NCBI GenBank assembly: GCA_052173655.1
Contig: JBQMYD010000002.1
Coordinates: forward strand, 247,779-311,778
Direction: 5' to 3'
Length of the DNA: 64,000 nt
Source: RGIG9060 sp052173655
Lineage (GTDB): Bacteria > Spirochaetota > Spirochaetia > Treponematales > Treponemataceae
Position 1 is the first letter of the stretch. Every line of letters starts with the position of its first letter. Below are positions 45,557 through 53,398 of this stretch, piece after piece. Both the position numbers and the translations under genes were made by a program. Under the pieces are notes generated by a model. That model saw only the letters and a list, made by a program, of their open reading frames with translations. It did not search any database and was not told the DNA's origin.

Positions 45557-45946
45557 ATGTTATTTTCAGTTTACGAAGCAAGCTACATTTTAAACATATC
45601 CCCGACAAGGCTTTATTACGAGCTAAGTCTAAGTCGTGTAAAAGGAGCTTTTAAAGTACTTAGTAACTGGAGAATAGACGAAGATACGTTAAAGGAGATG
45701 TATGAACGATTTAGAGAGCTTGACTTTGGAGAATCTTCCTGCAATTTTGGATATTCAGGATTTGAAGAACGTCTTGAGAGTGTCAGACAGAAGTGTATGG
45801 AGAATATTGGCAGATCCACTTTTACACGCCTACAAAGTAGACGGAGAATGGAATGTAACAAGGGTCGATTTGATAAATTGGTTGAAAATAAAAAACGAAA
45901 CATAATTTATAAACAACTTTTACTTTTTAACGAAGAAGATTTTTAA
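45557..45946 (+). CDS. Helix-turn-helix protein with out-of-frame tail
   Basis: A 129-residue frame. Residues 1-50 form an excisionase/MerR-type helix-turn-helix (VYEASYILNISPTRLYYELSLSRVKGAFKVLSNWRIDEDTL). From about residue 50 it overlaps another helix-turn-helix gene in the +1 frame, and its own sequence becomes Arg/Cys-rich and non-domain-like. The tail may be an artefact of an indel that once joined the two domains. Confidence 0.55.
   Translation: MLFSVYEASYILNISPTRLYYELSLSRVKGAFKVLSNWRIDEDTLKEMYERFRELDFGESSCNFGYSGFEERLESVRQKCMENIGRSTFTRLQSRRRMECNKGRFDKLVENKKRNIIYKQLLLFNEEDF
45702..45905 (+). CDS. Excisionase-like helix-turn-helix protein, nested in the +1 frame
   Basis: 67 residues with LDIQDLKNVLRVSDRSVWRILADPLLHAYKVDGEWNVTRVDLINWLKI, a clear DNA-binding winged helix of the excisionase/HTH_17 kind. 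An AAAGGAG lies 5 bp before the ATG. The gene lies entirely within the previous frame's 3' half. Confidence 0.65.
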   Translation: MNDLESLTLENLPAILDIQDLKNVLRVSDRSVWRILADPLLHAYKVDGEWNVTRVDLINWLKIKNET

Positions 45947-45965
45947 AATTTTAAGAGGGCAAAAA

Positions 45966-46274
45966 ATGAAAGTCTACATTTCAGGACGAATAACAGGGCT
46001 TGACAAAGAGGTAATTTTCAAAAAGTTTAACAAAATTCAAAATAGGCTAAAAAAAGATGGTAACCTTGTAATGTCCCCCACAACCCTTGCCATGAACGAA
46101 GGCTTTGAACATGAAGATTATATGCACATCTGCTATGCCATGATTGACGTGTGTGATGCAATTTTTATGCTAAAAGACTGGCAAGATTCAAAAGGTGCGA
46201 AAATGGAATTGCAATATGCAAAGAATTGCAAGAAGATAACTTTTTACGAAGATAAAAGTACTTGCAAAAGCTAA
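45966..46274 (+). CDS. DUF4406 / nucleoside deoxyribosyltransferase-like protein
   Basis: 102 residues, MKVYISGRITG at the N-terminus, SPTTLAMNEGFEHEDYMHICYAMIDVCDAIFMLKDWQDSKGAKMELQYAKN in the middle. This is the DUF4406 pattern, related to nucleoside 2-deoxyribosyltransferase folds that act on or sense nucleotides. It is common in phages; the exact reaction is unproven. Last gene before the early-operon terminator. Confidence 0.8.
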   Translation: MKVYISGRITGLDKEVIFKKFNKIQNRLKKDGNLVMSPTTLAMNEGFEHEDYMHICYAMIDVCDAIFMLKDWQDSKGAKMELQYAKNCKKITFYEDKSTCKS

Positions 46275-46281
46275 AAGTATA

Positions 46282-46290
46282 GGGGGGGGG
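46282..46290 (+). repeat. G9 homopolymer before the early terminator
   Basis: Nine G in an AT-rich background, 8 bp after the stop of the DUF4406 gene and 15 bp before a terminator. It is not inside a supported gene. Length variation here could change terminator folding or spacing. Confidence 0.75.
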
Positions 46291-46305
46291 TAAAAAAAAT
46301 ATGGC

Positions 46306-46337
46306 AAGACCTTGATTTATTTCAAGGTCTTTTTTTT
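46306..46337 (+). terminator. Early-operon rho-independent terminator
   Basis: A 10-bp stem AAGACCTTGA / TCAAGGTCTT, 6-nt loop, then eight T up to 46337. It separates the early (transposition) genes from the lysis and packaging genes, so these need their own promoter or antitermination. Confidence 0.9.
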
Positions 46338-46365
46338 ATGCCTAGATTCTGTTTTAGAATTAAAG

Positions 46366-46407
46366 TTTTAATTAAAATTTTAATTATGATAAAAATTTTA
46401 ATTAAAA
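46366..46407 (+). repeat. 16-bp perfect inverted repeat around a start codon
   Basis: TTTTAATTAAAATTTT (46366-46381) and its exact complement (46392-46407) flank a 10-nt loop that contains the ATG at 46386. It may be an operator for late genes, or an RNA hairpin that holds the start codon in its loop. Confidence 0.7.
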
Positions 46408-46928
46408 GAAAAAAAACCAGTTATGATTTTAAATCAGATCCTAAAGCAAAGGACTGTTTTGAAAACAATTGGAAACATAATAGCGAGGACGACTTTTACA
46501 TTTTTGAGGATGAAAATGTTCTAATGCATTTAAAATGCCAAAGCGTTGCAAATTATTGTTTTGGAAGTCAAAAACCGGGAGATACAGTAAGCTATGGGGA
46601 TAGTATAGCCGAAGGAGAGTTTTTACTAAAACTTTTTGTCCCGCCCCGGAATTTTCATGGAGAAATACACGCAATCACTAACACAAAAGATATAGACGGT
46701 CAATGGATCAATCATGAAGCTATGCAGACAACGTCAGATGGCTATCAGACAGGAAGGTGGCTGATACATGACAGGTGGTCATCAAAGACAAAAAGCGACA
46801 CAAACTTTGCATGGAGTTCGGGCTGTATCATTCTTTCAAGTAGTGATTTAGAAATGTTAAATGCCTTTTTACACGCTTATAAGTTTAAAAGCGGAGATAT
46901 GATTTTTGGCAAAATCGAGGAGGATTAA
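46386..46928 (+). CDS. Phage lysis-region protein with SxGCI motif (L,D-transpeptidase/DUF5675-like)
   Basis: 180 residues from the ATG at 46386. The frame is open to an ATG at 46338, but that touches the terminator T-run and is less likely. The C-terminal part reads GRWLIHDRWSS, then FAWSSGCIILSSSDLEML, a His...Ser-x-Gly-Cys arrangement as in L,D-transpeptidases and the related DUF5675. Placed directly before the holin-like gene, it is the best candidate cell-wall-acting enzyme of the phage. The family match is tentative. Confidence 0.55.
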   Translation: MIKILIKRKKTSYDFKSDPKAKDCFENNWKHNSEDDFYIFEDENVLMHLKCQSVANYCFGSQKPGDTVSYGDSIAEGEFLLKLFVPPRNFHGEIHAITNTKDIDGQWINHEAMQTTSDGYQTGRWLIHDRWSSKTKSDTNFAWSSGCIILSSSDLEMLNAFLHAYKFKSGDMIFGKIEED

Positions 46929-47228
46929 ATGGATATTGATTTTTCAAAATTACTACCTGCATTTGTAATCGTTGCAATTATTTTAACTGTAATTTTTACA
47001 GAATTAATTAAAAGTTTTGATAAAAAAAACAAGCTAAAAGGTTACAGGATTTATATCCCGGCTATTTTAAGTGGCATTGAATCCGTAATGCTTGCTTTTG
47101 GAGAATTTTTTGCATGGAAACAATCCCCTTTTTATTGGGCGGTGATTTTTGCAATATCAGTTTTCGGCTACGAGGCAATTTTTAGAAAGGTAAAGGTTTT
47201 GATAGGAATAGTAGATGAAGATAGTTGA
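46929..47228 (+). CDS. Holin-like membrane protein
   Basis: 99 residues with three predicted membrane helices (about 8-26, 42-62, 68-86) and a charged C-terminus, the class I holin layout. It starts immediately after the lysis enzyme stop and overlaps the next gene. Holins form inner-membrane lesions that time lysis. Confidence 0.7.
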   Translation: MDIDFSKLLPAFVIVAIILTVIFTELIKSFDKKNKLKGYRIYIPAILSGIESVMLAFGEFFAWKQSPFYWAVIFAISVFGYEAIFRKVKVLIGIVDEDS

Positions 47229-47514
47229 AAAAGTAAAAACAGTATTTGCAATCATCGGTTTAGTTGTAGTTGGAATTTTTACAGGAATTTTTTTTAAGAA
47301 AAAACCGAATAATGCAAAAGATTTTATTTTAGAAAAAGCAGAAAAGGAAAAGAAAAATGAAATTGAAAAAACTGATTCTAGTAACATTGTTAGCTCTTCT
47401 TGCAGTGCAAATATGCTTGAGCGAAGAAAAGCAGAACTCAAAGATGAGTTTAGAAGAAATGCCGACGGTGCAATCAGAGTTTTACACAAAAGAAGAAGTT
47501 CAACAGATTCTTGA
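47215..47514 (+). CDS. Rz-like inner-membrane spanin candidate
   Basis: 99 residues. One N-terminal membrane helix (VKTVFAIIGLVVVGIFTGIFF), then a charged, helical C-terminal part. It overlaps the holin gene by 14 bp, and the next gene starts inside it in another frame, as in Rz/Rz1 pairs. Spanins fuse inner and outer membranes, which fits a diderm spirochaete host. The role is inferred from topology and position. Confidence 0.55.
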   Translation: MKIVEKVKTVFAIIGLVVVGIFTGIFFKKKPNNAKDFILEKAEKEKKNEIEKTDSSNIVSSSCSANMLERRKAELKDEFRRNADGAIRVLHKRRSSTDS

Positions 47515-47746
47515 TAGCGTTTATTTTGAAGCGGAAAAAGCTATCGATAAAGCTTTTGATGATGGGTACAAACAAGGAGTTTTAGAATATGCTCCTAAAA
47601 TTTATGCACTTGAAAATTTTCAGGATAACTTGGAAAAAGAAAGTAAAAACCTGAAACGCAATCAGATTTTAATAGGCACAGGTTGTTGCATAGGCGGAAT
47701 TGCAGGCGGGTTTTTACTTGGTTTTCTAACAAGGATGGGAATGTGA
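47357..47746 (+). CDS. Secreted/membrane protein nested in the Rz-like gene
   Basis: 129 residues. The N-terminal signal sequence MKLKKLILVTLLALLAVQIC may be a weak lipobox ending at Cys20. A helical middle follows, then a C-terminal membrane helix (QILIGTGCCIGGIAGGFLLGFL). Signal at one end and membrane anchor at the other is the layout of unimolecular spanins. It starts 142 bp inside the previous gene in the +1 frame. The lipobox is not canonical, so an outer-membrane anchor is uncertain. Confidence 0.6.
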   Translation: MKLKKLILVTLLALLAVQICLSEEKQNSKMSLEEMPTVQSEFYTKEEVQQILDSVYFEAEKAIDKAFDDGYKQGVLEYAPKIYALENFQDNLEKESKNLKRNQILIGTGCCIGGIAGGFLLGFLTRMGM

Positions 47747-47747
47747 T

Positions 47748-48149
47748 ATGGAAGGAGTTGTAGTTGCCAAGAGCGTTGAAGGATTAATAACTGTTATAGG
47801 GCTTCCTGCAACCATAATCATTTTATGCGTTATAGGTTTTTTTGTTATTTTAGAAGTAAAAAAAGAAAGTAAGAATTCAAAAGCAAGTATTTCAGAATTA
47901 AGCTCAGACGTAAAGCAAAGATTTGACAATCTTCAAAGATATTCAGATGAAAAAGACAAAGAGATTTTAGGACGGCTTGAAGCGGCTGAAAAAGAAATCA
48001 AATTTATAGAGCGTGATTACGTAACTAAGACTGATCATTTTAAAGATACTGAGGGTTGGCGGACAGAAATTCAGGGGGTTAGAAGAGATGTTTCAAATTT
48101 ACCTCTTGAAATTATCAAGATTATAAAAGATATAACGGGTAAGGGTTAG
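47748..48149 (+). CDS. DUF2730-like phage protein (Mu gp25 position)
   Basis: 133 residues. One N-terminal membrane helix (LITVIGLPATIIILCVIGFFVILEV), then a coiled-coil (ELSSDVKQRFDNLQRYSDEKDKEILGRLEAAEKEI). Matches the Mu gp25/DUF2730 type in size, topology and gene order (just before the gp26-like and gp27-like genes). Function of the family is unknown. Confidence 0.6.
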   Translation: MEGVVVAKSVEGLITVIGLPATIIILCVIGFFVILEVKKESKNSKASISELSSDVKQRFDNLQRYSDEKDKEILGRLEAAEKEIKFIERDYVTKTDHFKDTEGWRTEIQGVRRDVSNLPLEIIKIIKDITGKG

Positions 48150-48156
48150 GGTAACT

Positions 48157-48450
48157 ATGAAAAAGAATATTTTAAGAGGAAAAATTTTAAGGCTTCTTGC
48201 AGACTTCTACCCCAACGGAGTAGAGCTTACTTCTTTAATCGGAATTTATCACGCATACGAAAAAGTCGATGATATAACCAAGTCTGTTGAATACCTTGTT
48301 GATAAAGGTTTTGTTTATAAAAAAGAGAACCCTCACCCTTACAAAGACAACATGAAAGTTATTTTTTACAAAATAAGTCCAGAAGGACTTGATCTTGTTG
48401 AAGGGAACGCTAAGGGCGATATTGGAATTTTGATCTTGCCGGAGGCTTAG
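48157..48450 (+). CDS. Mu gp26-like winged-helix protein
   Basis: 97 residues with a winged-helix pattern: RGKILRLLADFYPNGVELTSLIGIY, then a second helix with VEYLVDKGFVYKKEN and a beta wing ending VIFYKISPEGLDLVEG. This corresponds in order and size to Mu gp26, upstream of the terminase genes. A regulatory or packaging role is possible. Confidence 0.65.
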   Translation: MKKNILRGKILRLLADFYPNGVELTSLIGIYHAYEKVDDITKSVEYLVDKGFVYKKENPHPYKDNMKVIFYKISPEGLDLVEGNAKGDIGILILPEA

Positions 48451-48451
48451 C

Positions 48452-48988
48452 ATGGGAAGGAAGGGAAAGGCTGAGGCTAACGGACTTGTAGAATTAATAG
48501 TTGATAAATGGGAAGGTGGGAGAAACACCATAATCTACGTTACAGAAGAGGTAAACAAGATTTTAAAAGAAAAAGGACTTCATGCCACTTTTTCAAGAGA
48601 ATCTATACGTAGGGTTATAAAATCTCAAGAAGAAGCAATAGCAGATACTAGAAAGTCAATAGAGATAGCAAAGGCAATGGCTGATGTTTTAAAGGATAAC
48701 CCGGGAACAGAGATTGCAGAAGCTACAATTATGCATATTTCAAGTTTAATTGCCAAAGATATAAGATCTATCGATAGTCTTGAATTTGACGATCCTGAAA
48801 AGCTGGTTAATTCTGCTGCTAGAATGGCTGAAAGTCAACTAAAGCTTTCTCAATATCGAACTAAGGCAATCAAAGCCTTAGATAAGGCAAAAAATCAACT
48901 AAAACTTGAACTGCAAAGAGAAATTCAAAGTGATGCAGAATTATTGACGCGTCTTTGCTCAATCATAGATAAAGTTGAGGTCAAATAA
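48452..48988 (+). CDS. Terminase small subunit (DUF3486, Mu gp27)
   Basis: A 178-residue helical protein. The N-terminus MGRKGKAEANGLVELIVDKW and FSRESIRRVIKS give a helix-turn-helix. The rest is a long helical bundle, as in DUF3486 proteins that act as the small terminase of Mu-like phages. It lies 2 bp before the large subunit. Confidence 0.8.
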   Translation: MGRKGKAEANGLVELIVDKWEGGRNTIIYVTEEVNKILKEKGLHATFSRESIRRVIKSQEEAIADTRKSIEIAKAMADVLKDNPGTEIAEATIMHISSLIAKDIRSIDSLEFDDPEKLVNSAARMAESQLKLSQYRTKAIKALDKAKNQLKLELQREIQSDAELLTRLCSIIDKVEVK

Positions 48989-48990
48989 TT

Positions 48991-50529
48991 ATGGAATTAT
49001 TAAGCCAGCTTGTCGGAAATGATAAATCATCCATTGAAAAAAAAGAAAGACTTGAAAAAGCAATAAACGATTTTGGATATTTTTGCAAAACATACCTTAG
49101 TGATTATTTTTATGAAAATCCTGCAAAGTATCAAAAACTTTTGTACGAAGTTGCTAACAAAAGGTCTTTATCGTCAAATGTGAAAAAAAAATTAGAACCT
49201 TTTGTGAATGATAAATATAGAACTCTTTTTAAACCTACAAAAACTCTTTCAGGAGCAATGTTTATAGAACCTCGAGAACACGGAAAGACAGTAAGGTGGA
49301 GTTTTGCATACATTTTATGGTGCATTCTTACAGGGCGAGCAAGATATGTACTTTTAATCGGTTCTTCAGCAGATGCAGCCGGGGAGAATCTTGGAAACAT
49401 AAAAACGGAACTTGAAGAGAACGAACTTATTGCAAATGACTTTGGGCAACTTCAAGGAGATGTTTGGACTAATAAGAGGTTAGAACTTAAAAACGGAAGA
49501 TGTATCCAATCGAAAGGATCAGGGGCTTCTATGCGTGGTACAAGGTTTAGGCAGTATCGCCCGGATTTAATCGTAATTGATGATGTTTTAAAAGACGATG
49601 CGATAAATTCTCCATCACAAAGAAATAAGATACACAAATGGTTAAAGCGTGTTGTTTTTAATTTGGGGAAAAAAGCGTTTATAATTTGGGTCAACACGAT
49701 TTTTCATAACGATGATCCTATAAGCCGATTATGTAGAGAAGTGGAAGCTGGAGACCTTGTAAATTGGATTGCTGTTAGACTAGGTTGCATAAAGCCTGAC
49801 GGGAAACCTTTGTGGGCTGAATATTGGGATTTAAAAAGTTTGCAAGACAAGAAAAAGACAATAGGAGCTGCCGCATTTTCAACTGAATATATGAATGAGC
49901 CACTTTCTGATGAGCAAAGGATTTTTGCAAAAGAGTGGATTGATGATCACCGATATAGTCAACTTCCAAGTAGGGATAAATTACAATTTGCTTGCGGAGT
50001 TGATCCTGCAACAGGAAAGCATGACGGCACTGCAATTGTCTGCGGAGCAAGAGACAAAGAAACCGGTATTATTTATATATTGCCGAGTTTCGTTCAAACT
50101 TGTACCGAGCAGAAGACTTTGGATGAACTTTGTTTAAGGCACTCCATGTGGCACTTTGCTTCAATTGCGTGGGAGGATGTAGTTTTTTCAGGAATATACG
50201 GAAATTACATTCAAAAACTTGCAGCAGAAAAAAATATATATCTTCCAATTGTTAAAGTTGGAACCGGGGGACTTTCTAAAGAAATGAGAGTTAGATCACT
50301 TTCACCTTTGATTCAAAATGGTTTTATTCGTTTCCCGGAAAAAGGATGTCAAAATATTGAAACACAATTAACAGAGTTCCCATTGGGAGCCTTTGATGAC
50401 GCCTGCGACGGTTTAAAGCTTTTGGTTACGGCTTTTGAAAAAATGGGAAGTTCAAAAATTGTTGTGCAATCTATTCCTCAAAAAATTAAAACTGGGGCAA
50501 ACTCGGTGATAAGGAGAGCAAGAATTTGA
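48991..50529 (+). CDS. Terminase large subunit (Mu gp28)
   Basis: A 512-residue packaging motor. The ATPase domain has a Walker A variant EPREHGKT (about 92-99) and Walker B LIVIDD (about 192-197). A nuclease domain follows, with CGVDPATGKHDGTAI and later acidic residues typical of the RNase H-like terminase nuclease. It overlaps the portal gene by 4 bp. Mu-type headful packaging from the left end is expected. Confidence 0.9.
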   Translation: MELLSQLVGNDKSSIEKKERLEKAINDFGYFCKTYLSDYFYENPAKYQKLLYEVANKRSLSSNVKKKLEPFVNDKYRTLFKPTKTLSGAMFIEPREHGKTVRWSFAYILWCILTGRARYVLLIGSSADAAGENLGNIKTELEENELIANDFGQLQGDVWTNKRLELKNGRCIQSKGSGASMRGTRFRQYRPDLIVIDDVLKDDAINSPSQRNKIHKWLKRVVFNLGKKAFIIWVNTIFHNDDPISRLCREVEAGDLVNWIAVRLGCIKPDGKPLWAEYWDLKSLQDKKKTIGAAAFSTEYMNEPLSDEQRIFAKEWIDDHRYSQLPSRDKLQFACGVDPATGKHDGTAIVCGARDKETGIIYILPSFVQTCTEQKTLDELCLRHSMWHFASIAWEDVVFSGIYGNYIQKLAAEKNIYLPIVKVGTGGLSKEMRVRSLSPLIQNGFIRFPEKGCQNIETQLTEFPLGAFDDACDGLKLLVTAFEKMGSSKIVVQSIPQKIKTGANSVIRRARI

Positions 50530-51752
50530 AAAAATTAAGAAAACCAAATGAAAAAGAAATGAAAGTCTCAATTGTACAGGAAAGTTTTATAAATTTTTTA
50601 AACTACATGCCCAATCCTGATGATGTGGCAAGTGGTAGTTTTGAAAGTTACAACACTTATCGGAAAATGATGAAGGATCCTCGTATTTTTTCTTTGCTTG
50701 GAAAAATAAAATCACTTTCACTTACTTTCCCTGCTCACATTGTTCAAGAAAATTCCGATGATAAAGTTTTTGAATTTATAAAAAATCTTGATATTTTTAA
50801 AAACATGTACAAAAAACAAAAAAGGATTCTTTCTGCTCTAAATTACGGCTTTTCAATTTCAGAATTAACATGGATTTTTGAAAATGGTATGTGGATTCCT
50901 GACAATATTATAACCAGAAAACCTGAACGATTCTGCTTTGGTCAAGATTGGCAACTATATTTAAACAATCTTGGCGACAAACAAGTGCTTAATCAAGATT
51001 ATAAGTGGTTAATTTATCAGCACGATCCTGACGACGAAAATCCATACGGTACAAGTCTTCTAAGATCCGTGTATTGGGCTTGGATGTTTAAGCAGGCAGG
51101 TTATGATTTTTGGCTTCAAGCAACAGAAAAGTACTCTGTAAAATCAATAGTAGCTATTTTTCGTGCTGACGGAAATGAAGAGGAAGTAAAAAGGCGTGCA
51201 TTTGATCTTGCTCAAATGCTTCAAGGAATTGAATCAGGTTCTTCTACAGCTTTAGGAAATGTTGAAAAAATCGAACAATTCGGCATGGACGGAAATTTAA
51301 ATCAATTTAAAGAACTTGTAGAATGTTGTGATACTCAAATCAGCTACGGACTTACAGGTCAATCAATAGCCACTTCAAATACCAATGGTGGCTCTCTTGC
51401 TTTAGGAGAAGTTCAAGCTGATTTGATTTTTGAAGATTGCAAAGGGATAGCCCTTGAATTGCAAGGGGTAATTCAAAAGATTATCGATTGGACTGTAGAG
51501 CTTAATTTTGGAAAATCTACTTTTGCCCCACAATTTACATTTGACGTAGAACGCAAAGCAAGTTTTGAGCAATTGATCAGTGCAATTGATAGAAAGATTC
51601 CTGTAAGTCGATCTGCACTTTATTCGTTTTACGGAATTCCAAAGCCAAAAGATGATAGTGATAGCTTTGTAAAAGAAGATTCACAAATGCTTTTAAGTGA
51701 TCCTTATTTAGAAGATGTAAAAGACGTAAAAAAAAACTTTCGATTTTATTAA
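50526..51752 (+). CDS. Portal protein (DUF935, Mu gp29), short by a frameshift at A9
   Basis: A 408-residue portal with DUF935 hallmarks: ILSALNYGFSISELTW, FVWxxx-like RPERFCFGQDWQLYL, YQHDPDDENPYGTSLLRSVYW, and SYGLTGQSIATSNTNGGSLALGEVQ. The family is usually near 500 residues. The missing C-terminus continues in the -1 frame directly after A9C (51728-51737), where the sequence joins the downstream F gene without a stop. So the portal is either truncated, or recoded into a portal-F fusion. Confidence 0.85.
   Translation: MKKLRKPNEKEMKVSIVQESFINFLNYMPNPDDVASGSFESYNTYRKMMKDPRIFSLLGKIKSLSLTFPAHIVQENSDDKVFEFIKNLDIFKNMYKKQKRILSALNYGFSISELTWIFENGMWIPDNIITRKPERFCFGQDWQLYLNNLGDKQVLNQDYKWLIYQHDPDDENPYGTSLLRSVYWAWMFKQAGYDFWLQATEKYSVKSIVAIFRADGNEEEVKRRAFDLAQMLQGIESGSSTALGNVEKIEQFGMDGNLNQFKELVECCDTQISYGLTGQSIATSNTNGGSLALGEVQADLIFEDCKGIALELQGVIQKIIDWTVELNFGKSTFAPQFTFDVERKASFEQLISAIDRKIPVSRSALYSFYGIPKPKDDSDSFVKEDSQMLLSDPYLEDVKDVKKNFRFY
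51728..51737 (+). promoter_or_regulatory. A9C run, candidate -1 frameshift site
   Basis: In the portal frame the codons are GTA AAA AAA AAC, giving the slippery heptamer A AAA AAC. The portal frame stops 15 bp later, and the -1 frame is open from here to 53191. An indel (one A more) would have the same effect as frameshifting. Confidence 0.6.
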
Positions 51753-51826
51753 ATGATTCAAAATCAAATGATTCTAATGACTTTAAAAAAGAAAAAGCAA
51801 ATATAGAAGAACTGGATGAGCTTTGT

Positions 51827-53191
51827 TTGATTTGCAAAAAACGAATTGAACCTTACTTAAAAGTAGTTTTAGAAGATTTTTTAAATAACGTAAAAACAGA
51901 ACAAAACGATAATTTAAAAAATCCATTTTTTACAAAAAATGACAAAGATTTGATTTTAAATATAGAAAAGTGTCTTATATCTTCGTATTTTTTAGGCTCG
52001 ATTCATGCAGAAAATGAAAACTCACAATTTAAAATAAATGCTTCGGACGAAGACAGCCCTGCTATAAGTTTTGATGAAGCTGTTAATTTTTTAAAAAGAA
52101 AAATATCAATAACAAAGGATAACTACTATAGTCTTGAATCTAAATTAAAATTCAGGGCTTTCACTGTTGCAAAATTAGGAACACAAAAAGCTATTGAAAA
52201 TGCAAGAAAGATTTTGATAGATTCTGTTGAAAAAGGACTATCCTATTCAGAATCTTGGGAGCAAGTAAAATCAAAACTCTATTTTGATTCATTTAGTATG
52301 GTTCCCGGATATTGGGAGAATGTTTTTAGAACAAATAGCCAAGCTTCCTACGTTGCAGGAAAACTTGAAAAATACGAAAGCATGAAAGGAGTTGTAGGAT
52401 ATCAACTATTTGTTATTGAAGATGCAAGAACAAGTCATATTTGTCGCCACCTTTTAACACAAAGTGGCAGAGGTTTTATTCTTCCAAAAGATCATCACTT
52501 TTGGACTAAATACGGATTCCCTCCGTATCATTTTCAGTGCAGAACGAGCATTAGAGCAATATTTAAAAGTCAAATTGCAAAAGATAGAATTGTAACTGAC
52601 AATCCAAGTATGAAAAGTTTTACAAAATTTAAGCCACTGGACGGTTTTGGCGGTAATCCTCTTGACAGCGGAAACTGGTGGCAACTTACACAAAGTCAAA
52701 TGGAACAAGCCATAAAATACGGCATATTGTCAGAATTCAACAGAGAAGAAAATATTTTTGCAGTTTATAATAAAGTTTGGAAAGGATACAAACGATTTGA
52801 AGGTAAAAATGGAGGCTGGTACGATTTATGTGCAACTCCTCCAAACGACTGGTTGACAGATAACAAACCTATTGTAGAGTTCCTTGCTGAAAACGGACAT
52901 AAAATTAAGGTGATACCTGATATTCAAAATGTGAAAGAAAAGTATAAAATAAAATGGTCAAATCCTGATATAATCCTAGACGGTTTTTTAGCGGATATAA
53001 AGGTTGCTAAATCATCAATAAAATCTCGGTTAATGAGTGCTAAAAAACAGAATCTTAAAACTGTCATTCTTTTCATTCCTGATAGCTTTACATTGAAAGA
53101 AATTGAACAAACTTTTGATAACTGGAGTCACGGAAGATTGTCTGTTACTTGGATTTACAAGGGTAAAGAAAACTATAGAATTTTAAAATAA
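51827..53191 (+). CDS. F-type minor head protein with C-terminal nuclease-like domain
   Basis: 454 residues from the TTG at 51827; the frame is open back to the A9 run at 51737. The first 80 residues look like the portal (DUF935) C-terminus. Residues 80-270 are the Mu gp30/F head-morphogenesis domain: FRAFTVAKLGTQKAIENA, WENVFRTNSQASYVAGK, VIEDARTSHICRHL and FPPYHFQCRTSIRAI. From about 300 to 454 is an extra domain with VEFLAENGHKIKVIPD and NPDIILDGFLADIK, followed by AKKQNLKTVILFIPDSF, which resembles PD-(D/E)xK toxin nucleases of CdiA-type C-termini. Confidence 0.8.
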   Translation: MICKKRIEPYLKVVLEDFLNNVKTEQNDNLKNPFFTKNDKDLILNIEKCLISSYFLGSIHAENENSQFKINASDEDSPAISFDEAVNFLKRKISITKDNYYSLESKLKFRAFTVAKLGTQKAIENARKILIDSVEKGLSYSESWEQVKSKLYFDSFSMVPGYWENVFRTNSQASYVAGKLEKYESMKGVVGYQLFVIEDARTSHICRHLLTQSGRGFILPKDHHFWTKYGFPPYHFQCRTSIRAIFKSQIAKDRIVTDNPSMKSFTKFKPLDGFGGNPLDSGNWWQLTQSQMEQAIKYGILSEFNREENIFAVYNKVWKGYKRFEGKNGGWYDLCATPPNDWLTDNKPIVEFLAENGHKIKVIPDIQNVKEKYKIKWSNPDIILDGFLADIKVAKSSIKSRLMSAKKQNLKTVILFIPDSFTLKEIEQTFDNWSHGRLSVTWIYKGKENYRILK

Positions 53192-53340
53192 ATATGGGAG
53201 CCGTCTAGTGATAAACAGCCCCCTAACATTTCGAGGTATCATCAGCCTATTTATAGGGGTTGCCCCAAAACACGCTTTAAAAGTACTACATCTTACAAAA
53301 AAAAGCAAGTATTTTTTTTGTCTATATTCAAGTTATTTAC
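53192..53340 (+). other. Intergenic region with possible structured RNA
   Basis: The part 53205-53285 is much richer in G/C than its flanks and contains CCCCCTA and TAGGGG blocks that could pair, plus a small hairpin GGGGTTGCCCC. No coding frame was seen. It may be the untranslated boundary of the accessory module or a non-coding RNA. I cannot assign it. Confidence 0.3.
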
Positions 53341-53386
53341 AAGACTTTTTGTTATATTTTTTATAAAAAAAATATAACAAAATCTT
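53341..53386 (+). terminator. Long AT-rich hairpin upstream of the methylase
   Basis: Near-perfect arms of about 20 nt (AAGA...TTTTTGTTATATTTTTT and its complement) end one base before the AAGGAG ribosome-binding site of the methylase. It could terminate the packaging operon and/or control access to the methylase start. Confidence 0.55.
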
Positions 53387-53398
53387 AAGGAGAAAAAA

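Noticed and set aside
46338..46385. ATG 46338 as start of the lysis-region gene
   Set aside because: The ATG directly abuts the terminator T-run and has no ribosome-binding site; the added residues are a low-complexity KILIMIKIL stretch.
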